64,000 nucleotides of DNA from Aureimonas sp. AU4 (GCF_001463765.1 NZ_BBWK01000027.1:62001-126000), one strand, 5' to 3'; shown: positions 17,801-26,531, counted from the stretch's first letter. Translations and numbers: made by a program. Notes: generated by a model from the sequence alone, not told the origin.

Positions 17801-18068
17801 CGTTTCGAGCTAGCAGAAGCGCGCCAATCGGCTGCGCCGAAAGCCTTTCGATCGTCGTTGGATCGGCGCGACCGAGCGAAATTGCATCGCATTTGAGCGA
17901 TCGCGGATACGGGGCGCTGACTCTATACTTCACGCGCGCAGGCAACGAAGTCATTGCGTCCAATTTGAACAATCCAATTCAGCAGGTATTGGCGCGCGAG
18001 TCGTAGTTTGTTCCTCGAAGCAAAGAGCAAAAGCTCAAGAATAGCTTCAAGCAACGGGGAAAAGAAAC
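17801..18068 (+). promoter_or_regulatory. promoter and leader region of the second flagellin
   Basis: The gene-free stretch 17718-18068 holds the terminator above and then this leader. I see no TTAA-N7-TTAA box and no clear sigma-28 element. A 7-base inverted repeat GCGCCGA (17834-17840) / TCGGCGC (17863-17869) is present. The end (AAGCAACGGGGAAAAGAAAC) is A-rich and contains a good Shine-Dalgarno. A short open frame crosses it, but nothing supports it as a gene. Confidence 0.4.
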
Positions 18069-18890
18069 ATGGTCAGCGTCAACTCTTCGATCTCGTCCGC
18101 CGCCGCTCTCTCAAGCCTCCGCAACATCTCCAAGTTGATGGAGCAGTCGCAGAACCGTATCGCCACCGGCCTCAAGGTGGCCTCCGCCAGCGACAACGCC
18201 GCGATCTGGGCGACTGCGACGAAGCTGCGCTCGGAATCAGCCGCCAACTCCACGCTGAAGAGCGCGATGAGCACGGCGCAGGGGCAGGCGGAGGGAACCG
18301 CCGCGGTGCTGGACCAGATTGCCGAGGTCCTCGGCAAGATGAAGGAAACGCTGGCTCTTGGGTACAACTCGGCCGCGGATTACTCCGGCATCGACAGCCA
18401 GATCGCCGGCTACCAGTCTCAGATCAAAACCCTCGTGAGCGGCGCCAACATCAACGGCGAGAACTGGCTGAACGCCGTCGTTGGAAAGGATGTGACGGTC
18501 AGCGTCTCCGGATCGGACGCGACGAACGTCACCTTCACGCAGGCTACGGCATTCAACGCGGACACGGACTACGCAGCCGCGATCGCTACCATGGCAACGA
18601 CGAACGCCACGACTGCCGGTTCCAATATCGACTTGGTGGATGCGGCTCTGAAGAAGGTTACGGCCTACGCAGTCAAGGTCGGAGCGTTCTCCGACAGCCT
18701 CGACACGATGAAGTCACTCCAGGATACGGTCGACGGCATCCGCCAGAAGGCGATCGGCGAACTTGTCGACGCGGACATGGAGAAGGAGTCGGCCCGCGTG
18801 ACCGCCCTCCAGGTCCAGCAGCAGCTTGCGTACCAGGCGCTCGCCATCGGCAACTCGTCGGCCCAGAACGTCCTGCGCCTCTTCCAGTAA
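18069..18890 (+). CDS. small flagellin
   Basis: Filament protein of 273 residues, half the size of its neighbour. N-terminal D0/D1 (MVSVNSSISSAAALSSLRNI; QNRIATGLKVASASDNAAIW) and C-terminal helices (TALQVQQQLAYQALAIGNSS, ending QNVLRLF) are complete, and the NGENWLNA motif is shared with the large flagellin (SGENWL). The middle is short (about 140-190), so surface domains are nearly absent. A strong Shine-Dalgarno (GGGGAAAAG) precedes the ATG, unlike the large flagellin. It has its own terminator. Either an ordinary second filament subunit or one used in a distinct zone of the filament. Confidence 0.95.
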   Translation: MVSVNSSISSAAALSSLRNISKLMEQSQNRIATGLKVASASDNAAIWATATKLRSESAANSTLKSAMSTAQGQAEGTAAVLDQIAEVLGKMKETLALGYNSAADYSGIDSQIAGYQSQIKTLVSGANINGENWLNAVVGKDVTVSVSGSDATNVTFTQATAFNADTDYAAAIATMATTNATTAGSNIDLVDAALKKVTAYAVKVGAFSDSLDTMKSLQDTVDGIRQKAIGELVDADMEKESARVTALQVQQQLAYQALAIGNSSAQNVLRLFQ

Positions 18891-18954
18891 GCCGGTCTGC
18901 GGACCGAGGCTTCGGTCCCCGTCGCGGCGAAGGTCCGCGCGGCTTACCATGGAA

Positions 18955-18987
18955 GGCCCCCGACGCATTCCGCGTCGGGGGCCTTTT
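18955..18987 (+). terminator. terminator of the small flagellin gene
   Basis: GGCCCCCGACGC (18955-18966) pairs perfectly with GCGTCGGGGGCC (18972-18983) around ATTCC and is followed by TTTT. A strong rho-independent terminator before the fliF operon. Confidence 0.9.
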
Positions 18988-19090
18988 CGCGTTCGCGAAA
19001 CGTCCTCCATCCTCTGTCCTCCATCACGCCCGCACAAGCTTGTCGCCCCATGGTGGCGTCGTCACTCCCTGACAAGCAGCGGAACATACG

Positions 19091-20797
19091 ATGGCGATGG
19101 TCGCTCGGGCCGAGGCCCGAAAACTCCTGTCCAACCTCCAGGCGCTTGGTGGTCGAAAGCTCGGCGCCCTGGCGATCGTGGGCCTCGTGGCGGTGGCGCT
19201 GGTCTCGCTCGGCGCCTACGCGCTGTCGCGACCGACCACCGAGACGCTCTATTCGGGCCTCGACCGGCAGGACGTGACGCGCATCGGCGCGGCGCTGACG
19301 GAGGCCGGCATTCCGTTCGACGTGAACGCGGCCGGCGACACGGTGTCGACCGCCGTCTCGCAGACCGCGTCCGCTCGCATGCTTCTCGCCGAGAAGGGCC
19401 TGCCGCGCTCCGACAAGGCGGGCTACGAGCTCTTCGACACGATGGGTTCGATGGGCCTCACCACCTTCATGCAGGAGGTGACCAAGGTCCGCGCCCTGGA
19501 AGGGGAGCTCGCCCGCACCATCCAGACGCTGAAGGACGTGCGCGCTGCGCGCGTCCATATCGTGCTGCCCGAGGCCGGCTCATTCCGCCGCGACCAGCAG
19601 CCGCCCTCCGCCTCGGTCGTCATCCGCACCGACAATTCCGAGGACTTCGCCAACGCGCAGGCCATCCGCCACCTCGTCGCCTCCGCCATTCCCGGCATGA
19701 AGGTCGACCAGGTGACGATCCTCAACACGGACGGAACGCTTCTTGCGTCCGGCGACGACGCGGCGTCCGCCACCTCCACCAAGCAGCTCGGCATGGAAGG
19801 CATCGTCTCCCACTCGATCGAGGATTCGATCCGCCGCACGCTCGCCCCCTATCTCGGCGTCGGAAACTTCCAGTCCAGCGTCGTCGCGCGCCTCGACACC
19901 GACCGCCGCCAGATCAGCGCCCGCGTCTTCAACCCGGACGGCCGCGTCGAGCGCTCGACGCGCACGGTCCGCGAGACCGGGCAGAGCAACGACAGCCAGG
20001 CCAACCAGAACGCCGCGACCGCCGCGCAGAACGTGCCCCAGGCGCAGCCCGCCGCCAACAGCAACGGCAACACCTCCTCGCAGGCCAACGAGCGGCGCGA
20101 GGAGCTGACCAACTACGAGATCAACGAGACCACGACGCAGACCGTCTCCGACGGCTACGACGTCAAGAAGCTGTCGGTCGCGGTGGTCGTGAACCGGGCG
20201 CGCCTGCTGGCGACGCTCGGCGAGAACCCGGCGCCCGAGGCCGTCGACAAGGCGCTGAGCGAGGTGAAGACCCTGGTCGCCTCCGCCGCCGGCATCACGG
20301 AGGCGCGCGGCGACCAGCTCGAGGTCACGGCGGTGGACTTCGTGTCGAACGGACAGGATCTCGAGCCCGTGCCCGCGCCCGGTGTCGGCGAGATGCTCCT
20401 CAAGCAGTCCGGCACGCTGGTGAATGCGCTGACCATCCTCGTCGTGGCGGTTCTCGTGATCTGGTTCGGCCTGAAGCCCGCCATCCGCGTCATCGCCGGC
20501 CCCTCGGAAGGCGCCAACGACAACATGGCGCTCGGCTCCGACTCCATCGAGCTCCGCAACCCGCTGCTCGACACGCCGGAGATCACCGGCATCCCCGGCG
20601 CGATGACCTTCTCCGAGGATCTGGCCGCCTCGCTCGGCTACGGCACGGACGGCGTGGGCTCCGACGAGCTCCTCGATGAACTGACGCGCAACCGCGCCAA
20701 CTCGCCCAAGGTCCGCCTCGAAAAGCTCGTCGACTTCGACGAGGCGCAGGCGGCGGCGATCCTGAAGCAGTGGATTCACCAGAAAGAAGCGGCCTAA
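19091..20797 (+). CDS. fliF: flagellar MS-ring protein FliF
   Basis: Inner-membrane ring protein, 568 residues. Two membrane segments bracket the periplasmic ring-building domains: about 25-46 (LGALAIVGLVAVALVSLGAY) and about 438-458 (LVNALTILVVAVLVIWFGLK). Signatures include LYSGLDRQDV, EKGLPRSDKAGYELFD, and KDVRAARVHIVLPE. The C-terminal cytoplasmic tail (after 460) ends KLVDFDEAQAAAILKQWIHQ, the FliG-binding helix. The Gln/Asn/Ala-rich stretch at about 290-335 is a flexible loop. In S. meliloti fliF sits beside visNR; here it starts a fliF-fliH-motB-motC-fliK run instead. Confidence 0.97.
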   Translation: MAMVARAEARKLLSNLQALGGRKLGALAIVGLVAVALVSLGAYALSRPTTETLYSGLDRQDVTRIGAALTEAGIPFDVNAAGDTVSTAVSQTASARMLLAEKGLPRSDKAGYELFDTMGSMGLTTFMQEVTKVRALEGELARTIQTLKDVRAARVHIVLPEAGSFRRDQQPPSASVVIRTDNSEDFANAQAIRHLVASAIPGMKVDQVTILNTDGTLLASGDDAASATSTKQLGMEGIVSHSIEDSIRRTLAPYLGVGNFQSSVVARLDTDRRQISARVFNPDGRVERSTRTVRETGQSNDSQANQNAATAAQNVPQAQPAANSNGNTSSQANERREELTNYEINETTTQTVSDGYDVKKLSVAVVVNRARLLATLGENPAPEAVDKALSEVKTLVASAAGITEARGDQLEVTAVDFVSNGQDLEPVPAPGVGEMLLKQSGTLVNALTILVVAVLVIWFGLKPAIRVIAGPSEGANDNMALGSDSIELRNPLLDTPEITGIPGAMTFSEDLAASLGYGTDGVGSDELLDELTRNRANSPKVRLEKLVDFDEAQAAAILKQWIHQKEAA

Positions 20798-20800
20798 CCG

Positions 20801-21616
20801 ATGATCCCTCTCGCTCAGTTCCTGGCCGACGACAGCGGCGACGAGTTCGTGCCCCTGCGCGCCACGCCGCGCGCAGCGCCCACCCCGGTGCGCGGCTCCG
20901 AAGCCGCCCCGTCCCGCACGCCCGCCGCACCGGTCGCCATGCGCCCGGCGTTCACCGCCGCGCCCCGGGGGGCTGCGGCGCCGGTCGCAGCCCGCCCCGC
21001 GATGGCCGAGCCGCGCGTCGCCACGCGTGAGATCGAGGCCGAGCGCATCGCCTTCGCGATGGAGCGCAACGCCCTGCGCGAGGAAATGCGGCAGGCCGTC
21101 GCCCGGGCGCGGGAGGAGGCGCTGCAGGAAGGGGGCGATGCCGTCCGTCAGGATCTGGAGGCCGTGTCGCAGGCCCGCATCGCGGAGCTGCGCGCCCAGC
21201 TCGAAACCGATCACGCCGCGGCGCTCGCCGAGGCGCGCCGTGCCTGGATCGAGAGCGAGGGCGAACGCCTCGCCGACCTCGTCGTCCTGCAGATGGCCGT
21301 CTTCGAGGATGCGCTGCGCCAGACGCTGAACGCGCTCCTGCGCCCGCTCGTCCTGGACGCGCGCAAGCGCCAGACCGTGGACGAACTGGCGGGCGCCGTG
21401 AAGACGATCGCCTTCGACGGCCATGCCGTGAAGATCGCGGCGAGCGGGCCGAGCGACCTTCTCGAGGCACTCGAGACCAAGCTCGGCGACCATGCCCGTC
21501 ACGTCTCCTTCGACGCTGACGAGGCCCATACCGACGTTCGCATCGACGCCGACCAGACGGTCATCGAGACGCGCCTGGCCTCGTGGCTCAAGGCCGTGGA
21601 GGAGGCTCTCTCGTGA
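20801..21616 (+). CDS. fliH: FliH-like flagellar export regulator
   Basis: Cytoplasmic protein of 271 residues. An Ala/Pro/Arg-rich N-terminal third (1-75) is followed by a coiled coil (about 80-150, EARRAWIESEGERLADL) and a globular C-terminal domain whose end, DVRIDADQTVIETRLASWLK, matches the V-x-ID-x-x-x-IET-x-L pattern of FliH/SctL. FliH binds FliI and tethers it to the export gate. It lies 3 bases after fliF and overlaps motB by four. The family is divergent, so the name rests on the C-terminal pattern, coiled coil and context. Confidence 0.78.
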   Translation: MIPLAQFLADDSGDEFVPLRATPRAAPTPVRGSEAAPSRTPAAPVAMRPAFTAAPRGAAAPVAARPAMAEPRVATREIEAERIAFAMERNALREEMRQAVARAREEALQEGGDAVRQDLEAVSQARIAELRAQLETDHAAALAEARRAWIESEGERLADLVVLQMAVFEDALRQTLNALLRPLVLDARKRQTVDELAGAVKTIAFDGHAVKIAASGPSDLLEALETKLGDHARHVSFDADEAHTDVRIDADQTVIETRLASWLKAVEEALS

Positions 21617-22737
21617 GCGCGGCCGGACCTCCCGTCCACAATTCGGAGATCGTGATCGTTCGCCGCTCGGGCGAGATCGAGGACGGTCACCACGGCGGCG
21701 CCTGGAAGATCGCCTTCGCCGACTTCATGACGGCGATGATGGCGTTCTTCCTCGTGATGTGGCTGACATCGGTGTCGGACGACGCGACGAAGAAGCAGAT
21801 CGCGCAGTATTTCAACCCGATCGAGCTCAACAGCACGGTTCCGCCGACCGAAGGCGTCGAGCAGACCGACACGGCGCCTACCGATCCCAGCCGCAAGCCG
21901 CAGACCGGCGAAATGGACGCGCCCGGCGCGCCCGGGGGCAAGCCGGTGGGCGGCGCCGCCAAGGGCGGCGAGGACCAGGCGCTGTTCCGCGATCCCTATG
22001 CGGTTCTGGCCGAGATCGTTGCGGAAGCGGGCGTCGGCAAGGGCGAAGGCGAGACGGCGGCCAAGCCGAACGGCTCCGGCCTGCCGGGCCTGAACGGCGG
22101 CGACGCCTATCGCGACCCTTTCGACCCGACGACCTGGCAGCTGGAGCCCAACGTCACGCGCGCCGCCGGCGATCAGGCGATCGGCGACACGGCGCAGTCC
22201 TTCGCGACCGTCGTGACCCCGGCCGAGCCGGCGCCTCCGTCCGCCGCCGCGCCCGCCGCTCCCCAGAGCGCGGAAGGGGCCGATGCCGCCAAGCTCGAGA
22301 AGGAGATCGAAGCCAGCGGTCCGGCCAGCGCCGACATCGAGGTCAAGCCCGGCGAGGCCGGCAGCGGAACGGTCACCATCTCGCTCGCCGACACGCTCGC
22401 CACGGGCATGTTCGAGATCGGCTCGGCCAAGCCGACCGCCGAGGCGATCCATCTCATGGAGCGCATCGCAGCGATCCTGAAGGAGCGTCCCGGCCGGATC
22501 GTGATCCGCGGGCATACGGACGCGCGCCCCTATACGGGCTCCGGCGCCCTGGACAACTGGCGTCTTTCGACCGACCGCGCCCACATGGCCTACTACATGC
22601 TGCGGCGCGGCGGGCTCGACGACGGCCGGGTGGAGGCAATCGAGGGCGTCGCCGACCGGCAGCCCAGCAACACGGCCGATCCCGACGCGGCCAGCAACCG
22701 CCGCATCGAGATCCTCCTGCAAGAGCCCAAGGCGTGA
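21613..22737 (+). CDS. motB: flagellar stator protein MotB
   Basis: Stator subunit of 374 residues anchoring MotA to peptidoglycan. The single membrane helix (about 34-52) holds Asp37 in AFADFMTAMMAFFLVMWL, the proton-carrying residue equivalent to Asp32 of E. coli MotB. A Pro/Ala/Gly-rich periplasmic linker of roughly 180 residues precedes the OmpA-type peptidoglycan-binding domain (about 255-374: IVIRGHTDARPY, NWRLSTDRAHMAYYML, ASNRRIEILL). The linker is longer than in E. coli, as usual for rhizobial MotB, which binds MotC. Start is GTG at 21613 overlapping the fliH stop. Confidence 0.96.
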   Translation: MSAAGPPVHNSEIVIVRRSGEIEDGHHGGAWKIAFADFMTAMMAFFLVMWLTSVSDDATKKQIAQYFNPIELNSTVPPTEGVEQTDTAPTDPSRKPQTGEMDAPGAPGGKPVGGAAKGGEDQALFRDPYAVLAEIVAEAGVGKGEGETAAKPNGSGLPGLNGGDAYRDPFDPTTWQLEPNVTRAAGDQAIGDTAQSFATVVTPAEPAPPSAAAPAAPQSAEGADAAKLEKEIEASGPASADIEVKPGEAGSGTVTISLADTLATGMFEIGSAKPTAEAIHLMERIAAILKERPGRIVIRGHTDARPYTGSGALDNWRLSTDRAHMAYYMLRRGGLDDGRVEAIEGVADRQPSNTADPDAASNRRIEILLQEPKA

Positions 22738-23978
22738 AACCCGTTCCGCGATACAAGGCTTTGACTTTGGCGTGGCTTCTCGCCGCCGGCTGCGCGCCCG
22801 CGCTCGCCGAGGAAGGGTCGGCGCCGGCGACGAGCCACGGAGCATCGACCGAGGAGCCGGCCGCCGCATCCTCAGGGGAGGGCGCAGACCACCCGGCCTG
22901 GCCGACGACCCGAACGCCCATGCCTTTCGACGTGATGCGCTCGGTCCAGGCCCTTCAGGATCAGGTCGCGCGCGGCAACTCGGCCGCGATCCGCGTACAG
23001 GCGATGCTCCTGCGCCGCTTCACGCAGTCGTTCCTCCAGGCCGATCCGGCCGTTTGGCAGGACGCGCGCAACAAGCGGGCGGCGGTTCTCTTCACGCTGA
23101 GCGGCGGCCCGCCGGAGCTTCTCGAGGGTCTTCATCGCGAAGCGCTTCTCGGCCCGGAATACGATGCGCTCGTTGAAGGGTCGCTCCGCTACGTTCGAAA
23201 CGACCTCGAAGGCGCCTACAAGCAGTTCTCCACGATCGATCCCATGGCGATGGAGCCGGTTCTCGGAGGCCAGATCAGCCTCGTGCTCGGCCAGATCCAG
23301 CAGTTCACCAAGCCGGCCGAGGCGCTCGAACACCTCGATCGCGCGCGGCTTCTCGCGCCGGGCGGTCTGATCGAGGAGGCGGCGCTCAGGCTGGAAGCGC
23401 TCCTATCGGATGAGCAGGGGCGCCACGCGGAGGCCGATCGCCTGGCGCGGCGCTATTTCGACCGCTACTTCGAATCCACCTACGCCGCCAACTTCGAGGC
23501 GCGCTTCGCCTCGATCATGACCGATCGGGCGCGCGGCGACGCGCAGGCCGCCATGGTCGCGATGAGCGACGTCGTCGCAGGCTTGCCCCGTCCCCGGCAG
23601 GACCGCCTGTTCCTGTCCGTCGCACGCCGTTCGGTCGTGGAAGGCAATCTCGAATTCGGACGGCTCGCCGCGGAGCGCGCCTTGCTGTCCGAGGATCTAT
23701 CGGTTCCCGACCGGATGCGCGCCCAGCTCTACGAGACGGCGTCCTCGCTCGCCAAGCTCGGACTCGACGAGGGGCGCCTGCGTCTCGACGCGGTCGATCG
23801 CGCCACGCTGCATCCCGAGGACGCCCTCCTGCTCGACGCCGCCTATCGCATCCTCGACGGCATCGGTGCCCCCGACGCGACGGTCGCAGAGGCCAGCCTT
23901 CCCGAGGCGCCCGTTCTCGCCCGCGCCGAACAGGCGCTGTCCGCCGCCGCCGGCGAACTGGAGTCCGCTCGTCAATGA
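22734..23978 (+). CDS. motC: periplasmic motility protein MotC
   Basis: Periplasmic protein of 414 residues found in rhizobia, which binds the periplasmic part of MotB and is essential for rotation. A signal peptide (ALTLAWLLAAGCAPALAEE) is followed by an Ala/Ser/Glu-rich linker and an all-helical, TPR-like body from about residue 60 (SVQALQDQVARGNSAAIRVQ; PAEALEHLDRARLLAPGGLI). It starts at GTG 22734 in GTGA overlap with motB and ends in ATGA overlap with fliK. Its chaperone MotE is encoded at 13116. Confidence 0.93.
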   Translation: MKPVPRYKALTLAWLLAAGCAPALAEEGSAPATSHGASTEEPAAASSGEGADHPAWPTTRTPMPFDVMRSVQALQDQVARGNSAAIRVQAMLLRRFTQSFLQADPAVWQDARNKRAAVLFTLSGGPPELLEGLHREALLGPEYDALVEGSLRYVRNDLEGAYKQFSTIDPMAMEPVLGGQISLVLGQIQQFTKPAEALEHLDRARLLAPGGLIEEAALRLEALLSDEQGRHAEADRLARRYFDRYFESTYAANFEARFASIMTDRARGDAQAAMVAMSDVVAGLPRPRQDRLFLSVARRSVVEGNLEFGRLAAERALLSEDLSVPDRMRAQLYETASSLAKLGLDEGRLRLDAVDRATLHPEDALLLDAAYRILDGIGAPDATVAEASLPEAPVLARAEQALSAAAGELESARQ

Positions 23979-25441
23979 AGATCGATGCATCCCCACTCCT
24001 GGCGCCCGAAAAGGACGCGGGCCCGCGTGGGCCACGTCCCGACTCGCGTGACGAGGGGGCAGGGCTGGCCTTCGGGGCCGCCGTCAAGAATGCCGGCGAG
24101 AAGGCGACCGCTCCCAAGCCGCGGCAGCCGGCATCCGAGCCGGGCGGCGCGGCGAGCGCGCAGCCAAGCCACGAGGAGACGACACCCGCCAAGGATGAGG
24201 GCAAGGACGCGAAGGGCGACGAGACGGTCGGTGCCAAGACGCCTGCGCTCGATCTCATGGCCCTGATGTCCGCCGTGACGCAGCCTGCGGCGGAACCAGA
24301 CGCCGAGGACGGCGAGGGCACGGTCGCTGCCCGTCCGCATGCCAAGGAAGCGGCCGAAGGAGCGGGCGCGGAGCAGACGGCGTCCCGCCTGCCGCGCGTC
24401 CAGGTGCTGCGCACCGAGACGCATTTCGAGCCCCGCATGGAAGGAGCCGTCCAGTCGGGTCCTGCAGCCGCTGCTTCTGCCGCTTCCGCGTCGGCGGCGG
24501 CCGACGATCTGGCGGCCCGCATGGCGCTCCAGTTGCAGGAGCAGGGAGCCGGCGCCGCACAGGCTGGCGCTGACCGCCTTCGTACGGGCGGCCAGGCTGC
24601 GAGCGCGGACGCCGAAGCTGCGTCGCGCCCGGCGTCCATTCCGGTTCGCTTCGACGAAGCTGTAGCGCGCCTCGCGCAGGGCGGCTCACGCGCCGGTGGC
24701 GACACCGGCTCGGGTGCCCGGCAGGACGGGCGGGACGGTGGACGACGCGCCGCAGCCGAGCGCGCAGAAACGGTCGCGGATGCAACGCGTATCGGCGCGC
24801 GCTCCGAGGCTCTCGCCGCCAAGGGGTCGGACGACGCATCGCCAGCGGGCGGCGGGGCCATTCCCGGACTGGCGCTTCAGGTTGCCTCACGGATCGCGGA
24901 CGCCTTGGGATCCGGTCCGTCCACGAGCGGTTCGGCACCGCGCCAAGCGCCCTTCGAGGGGACCGACGGTTCGCATCTCCGGATGCGGGCTGGCGGTGCG
25001 GCGTTGAAGACGCTGACGATCCAGCTTCAGCCGGAGCATCTCGGCACGCTGGAAGTGTCGATGCGCCTTCGCGAGGGCAAGCTGGCGATCGAGCTCGCCG
25101 CCTCAAAGCCCGAGGCGGCCGCCGCCCTGACGCAGGATCGCGAGACCTTGCGCAAGGTTCTGGAGAGCGCCGGCTTCTCGCTCGACGATGCCGCCCTCAC
25201 GGTCACCACCCGCGACGCGCCCGCACTTCGTGCGAGCGATGCGGCCGGCGCGAACGCGAACAACGGCGGCGATTCGTCCGGCTCGTCCTTCTCCGGTGGC
25301 CAGTCGAGCCGCCGGGACGAGACGCAGCAACGGGAGGCCCGTCCGCGCCCGTCCGATCGTTCGGACGGTGAAGCGTCGTCGCGGACGCCCGCGCCCGGCG
25401 GCAGGCCGGCGCCGCGTTCGGCCGGCCAGACCTACCTCTGA
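23975..25441 (+). CDS. fliK: flagellar hook-length control protein FliK (MotD type)
   Basis: Exported molecular ruler of 488 residues that sets hook length and triggers the FlhB specificity switch. The N-terminal two thirds are Ala/Gly/Glu-rich and disordered. The Flg_hook domain lies at about 343-410 (LTIQLQPEHLGTLEVSMRL; LRKVLESAGFSLDDAALTV), and the tail is Arg/Ser/Gly-rich. In S. meliloti the same gene after motC was first called motD. It overlaps motC by four bases and closes the fliF-fliK run. Confidence 0.88.
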   Translation: MKIDASPLLAPEKDAGPRGPRPDSRDEGAGLAFGAAVKNAGEKATAPKPRQPASEPGGAASAQPSHEETTPAKDEGKDAKGDETVGAKTPALDLMALMSAVTQPAAEPDAEDGEGTVAARPHAKEAAEGAGAEQTASRLPRVQVLRTETHFEPRMEGAVQSGPAAAASAASASAAADDLAARMALQLQEQGAGAAQAGADRLRTGGQAASADAEAASRPASIPVRFDEAVARLAQGGSRAGGDTGSGARQDGRDGGRRAAAERAETVADATRIGARSEALAAKGSDDASPAGGGAIPGLALQVASRIADALGSGPSTSGSAPRQAPFEGTDGSHLRMRAGGAALKTLTIQLQPEHLGTLEVSMRLREGKLAIELAASKPEAAAALTQDRETLRKVLESAGFSLDDAALTVTTRDAPALRASDAAGANANNGGDSSGSSFSGGQSSRRDETQQREARPRPSDRSDGEASSRTPAPGGRPAPRSAGQTYL

Positions 25442-25773
25442 GCAGCACCCCCCGATCGTCCTGCCGGATCGCCCGACACGAGGCGTTCCAGCAGCACGAC
25501 GGCGCTTAGAACTTGCACGTTGCGCCCCTGACACAGGCCATGCTGCGATGCGGTTGCAAGCTCTGCAAAAGTTCGCTCGGTTAGGTAGAATCGACACGGC
25601 CTCTCATTCGCCCGAAATCCTAATGAACATACCTAACCGTCTGTTAAGAAAGCGAAACGCACGGTCTTAGGTAAATTAAGCATTAACCCTATAGTCATTT
25701 TTAGGGATGGTGCGATTTGGACCCCCGACGGTATCTCTGGGCCATCAGAACAAACCGGCGGCAGGGGTTTCAG
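25442..25773 (+). promoter_or_regulatory. ftcR upstream regulatory region
   Basis: This 332-base gap has no gene. Its left part is GC-rich and featureless. From 25575 it is AT-rich and contains an inverted repeat CGGTTAGGT (25578-25586) / ACCTAACCG (25631-25639), a further TAGGT at 25668-25672, a near-consensus CtrA box at 25633-25647, and a TATAGT at 25691-25696 that could be a -10. An extended open frame begins at 25717, but homology starts at 25774. Confidence 0.6.
25633..25647 (+). promoter_or_regulatory. near-consensus CtrA-type box upstream of ftcR
   Basis: CTAACCGTCTGTTAA matches TTAA-N7-TTAA with a single mismatch (C for the first T). It overlaps the right arm of the CGGTTAGGT/ACCTAACCG inverted repeat, so two factors might compete. 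It lies about 130 bases before the ftcR start. Confidence 0.5.
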
Positions 25774-26445
25774 ATGATCGTTGTGGTGGATAATCGCGAG
25801 CTCGTGACGAGCGGCTACAAGTCGCTTTTCGGCAGCGAGGGCGTGTCTTCGGCCGGCTTCGGCGTCGACGAGTTCCGGGACTGGGTCGAGACCGCCTCTG
25901 ACGCCGACATCTCCGCGGTGGAAGCCTTCCTGCTGGGCGAGTTCCCCGAGCGCAGCCACTACACCCGCCTCGTCCGCTCCCGCTCCGCCGCGCCGATGAT
26001 CGCGCTGACCGAGGCGAAGGCCCTCAACTCGACCCTCGACCTCTTCGCCGCCGGCATCGACGACGTGGTCGCCAAGCCGGTCCACGTGAAGGAGATTCTG
26101 GCCCGCGTCGGCGCGATCCGTCGCCGCGACGTCACGCTGGACCGTGCCCGCAACGTCGTCGACGAGATCGCAGTCTTTGCCGACGGCCGCGACGCCGAGG
26201 TGGGCGGTGAGCCCATGGTGCTGCCGCGCCGCGAGCGTCGCATCCTCGAATACCTGGTTGCCAACAAGGGGCGACGCGTTTCCAAGCAGCAGCTCTTCTC
26301 GGCGATCTACGGTATCTTCGACGAGAACGTCGAGGAGAACGTCATCGAGAGCCACATCTCGAAGCTGCGCAAGAAGCTCAAGATGCGTCTTGGCTACGAC
26401 CCGGTCTCGTCGAAGCGCTACCTCGGATATGGCATCGGCGTCTGA
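25774..26445 (+). CDS. ftcR: flagellar transcriptional regulator FtcR/Rem
   Basis: OmpR-type regulator of 223 residues, the flagellar activator called FtcR in Brucella and Rem in Sinorhizobium. A receiver-like domain (1-110) precedes a winged-helix DNA-binding domain (about 130-223; LPRRERRILEYLVANKGRRV, EENVIESHISKLRKKLKMRL). The receiver is atypical: Asp6 is followed by Asn7, the phospho-acceptor position is occupied by Glu50 (SAVEAFLLGEF), while Thr79 and Lys101 are kept. I place the start at 25774 (MIVVVDN) because homology begins there and AGGGG precedes it, not at the in-frame codon 57 bases upstream. It is a single-gene transcript with its own terminator, between fliK and flgE, as in S. 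meliloti. Confidence 0.93.
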   Translation: MIVVVDNRELVTSGYKSLFGSEGVSSAGFGVDEFRDWVETASDADISAVEAFLLGEFPERSHYTRLVRSRSAAPMIALTEAKALNSTLDLFAAGIDDVVAKPVHVKEILARVGAIRRRDVTLDRARNVVDEIAVFADGRDAEVGGEPMVLPRRERRILEYLVANKGRRVSKQQLFSAIYGIFDENVEENVIESHISKLRKKLKMRLGYDPVSSKRYLGYGIGV

Positions 26446-26472
26446 GCGGCTCCAGCAGGAAAGACGAAAAAC

Positions 26473-26497
26473 AGCCCGGCCAAGTGCCGGGCTTTTT
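26473..26497 (+). terminator. terminator of ftcR
   Basis: AGCCCGGC (26473-26480) and GCCGGGCT (26486-26493) form a perfect stem around CAAGT, followed by TTTT. It isolates ftcR from the flgE operon. Confidence 0.9.
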
Positions 26498-26516
26498 CAT
26501 GCGCAAAACAGAATAT

Positions 26517-26531
26517 TTAATTAATAGTTAA
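26517..26531 (+). promoter_or_regulatory. CtrA-type box upstream of flgE
   Basis: TTAATTAATAGTTAA is an exact TTAA-N7-TTAA, in a markedly AT-rich island (26505-26545) just after the ftcR terminator and about 105 bases before flgE. GCTATAAAAAG follows at 26533 and could contain the -10. CtrA control is inferred. Confidence 0.6.

Noticed and set aside
15924-17972. Reverse-strand open frame of 682 codons over the large flagellin
   Set aside because: Antisense shadow; Arg/Asp/Val-rich low-complexity translation with no motif, while the forward frame is an obvious flagellin.
17671-18006. Short forward frame across the flagellin intergenic region
   Set aside because: It begins inside the flagellin C-terminus and reads through the terminator; no Shine-Dalgarno or recognisable product.
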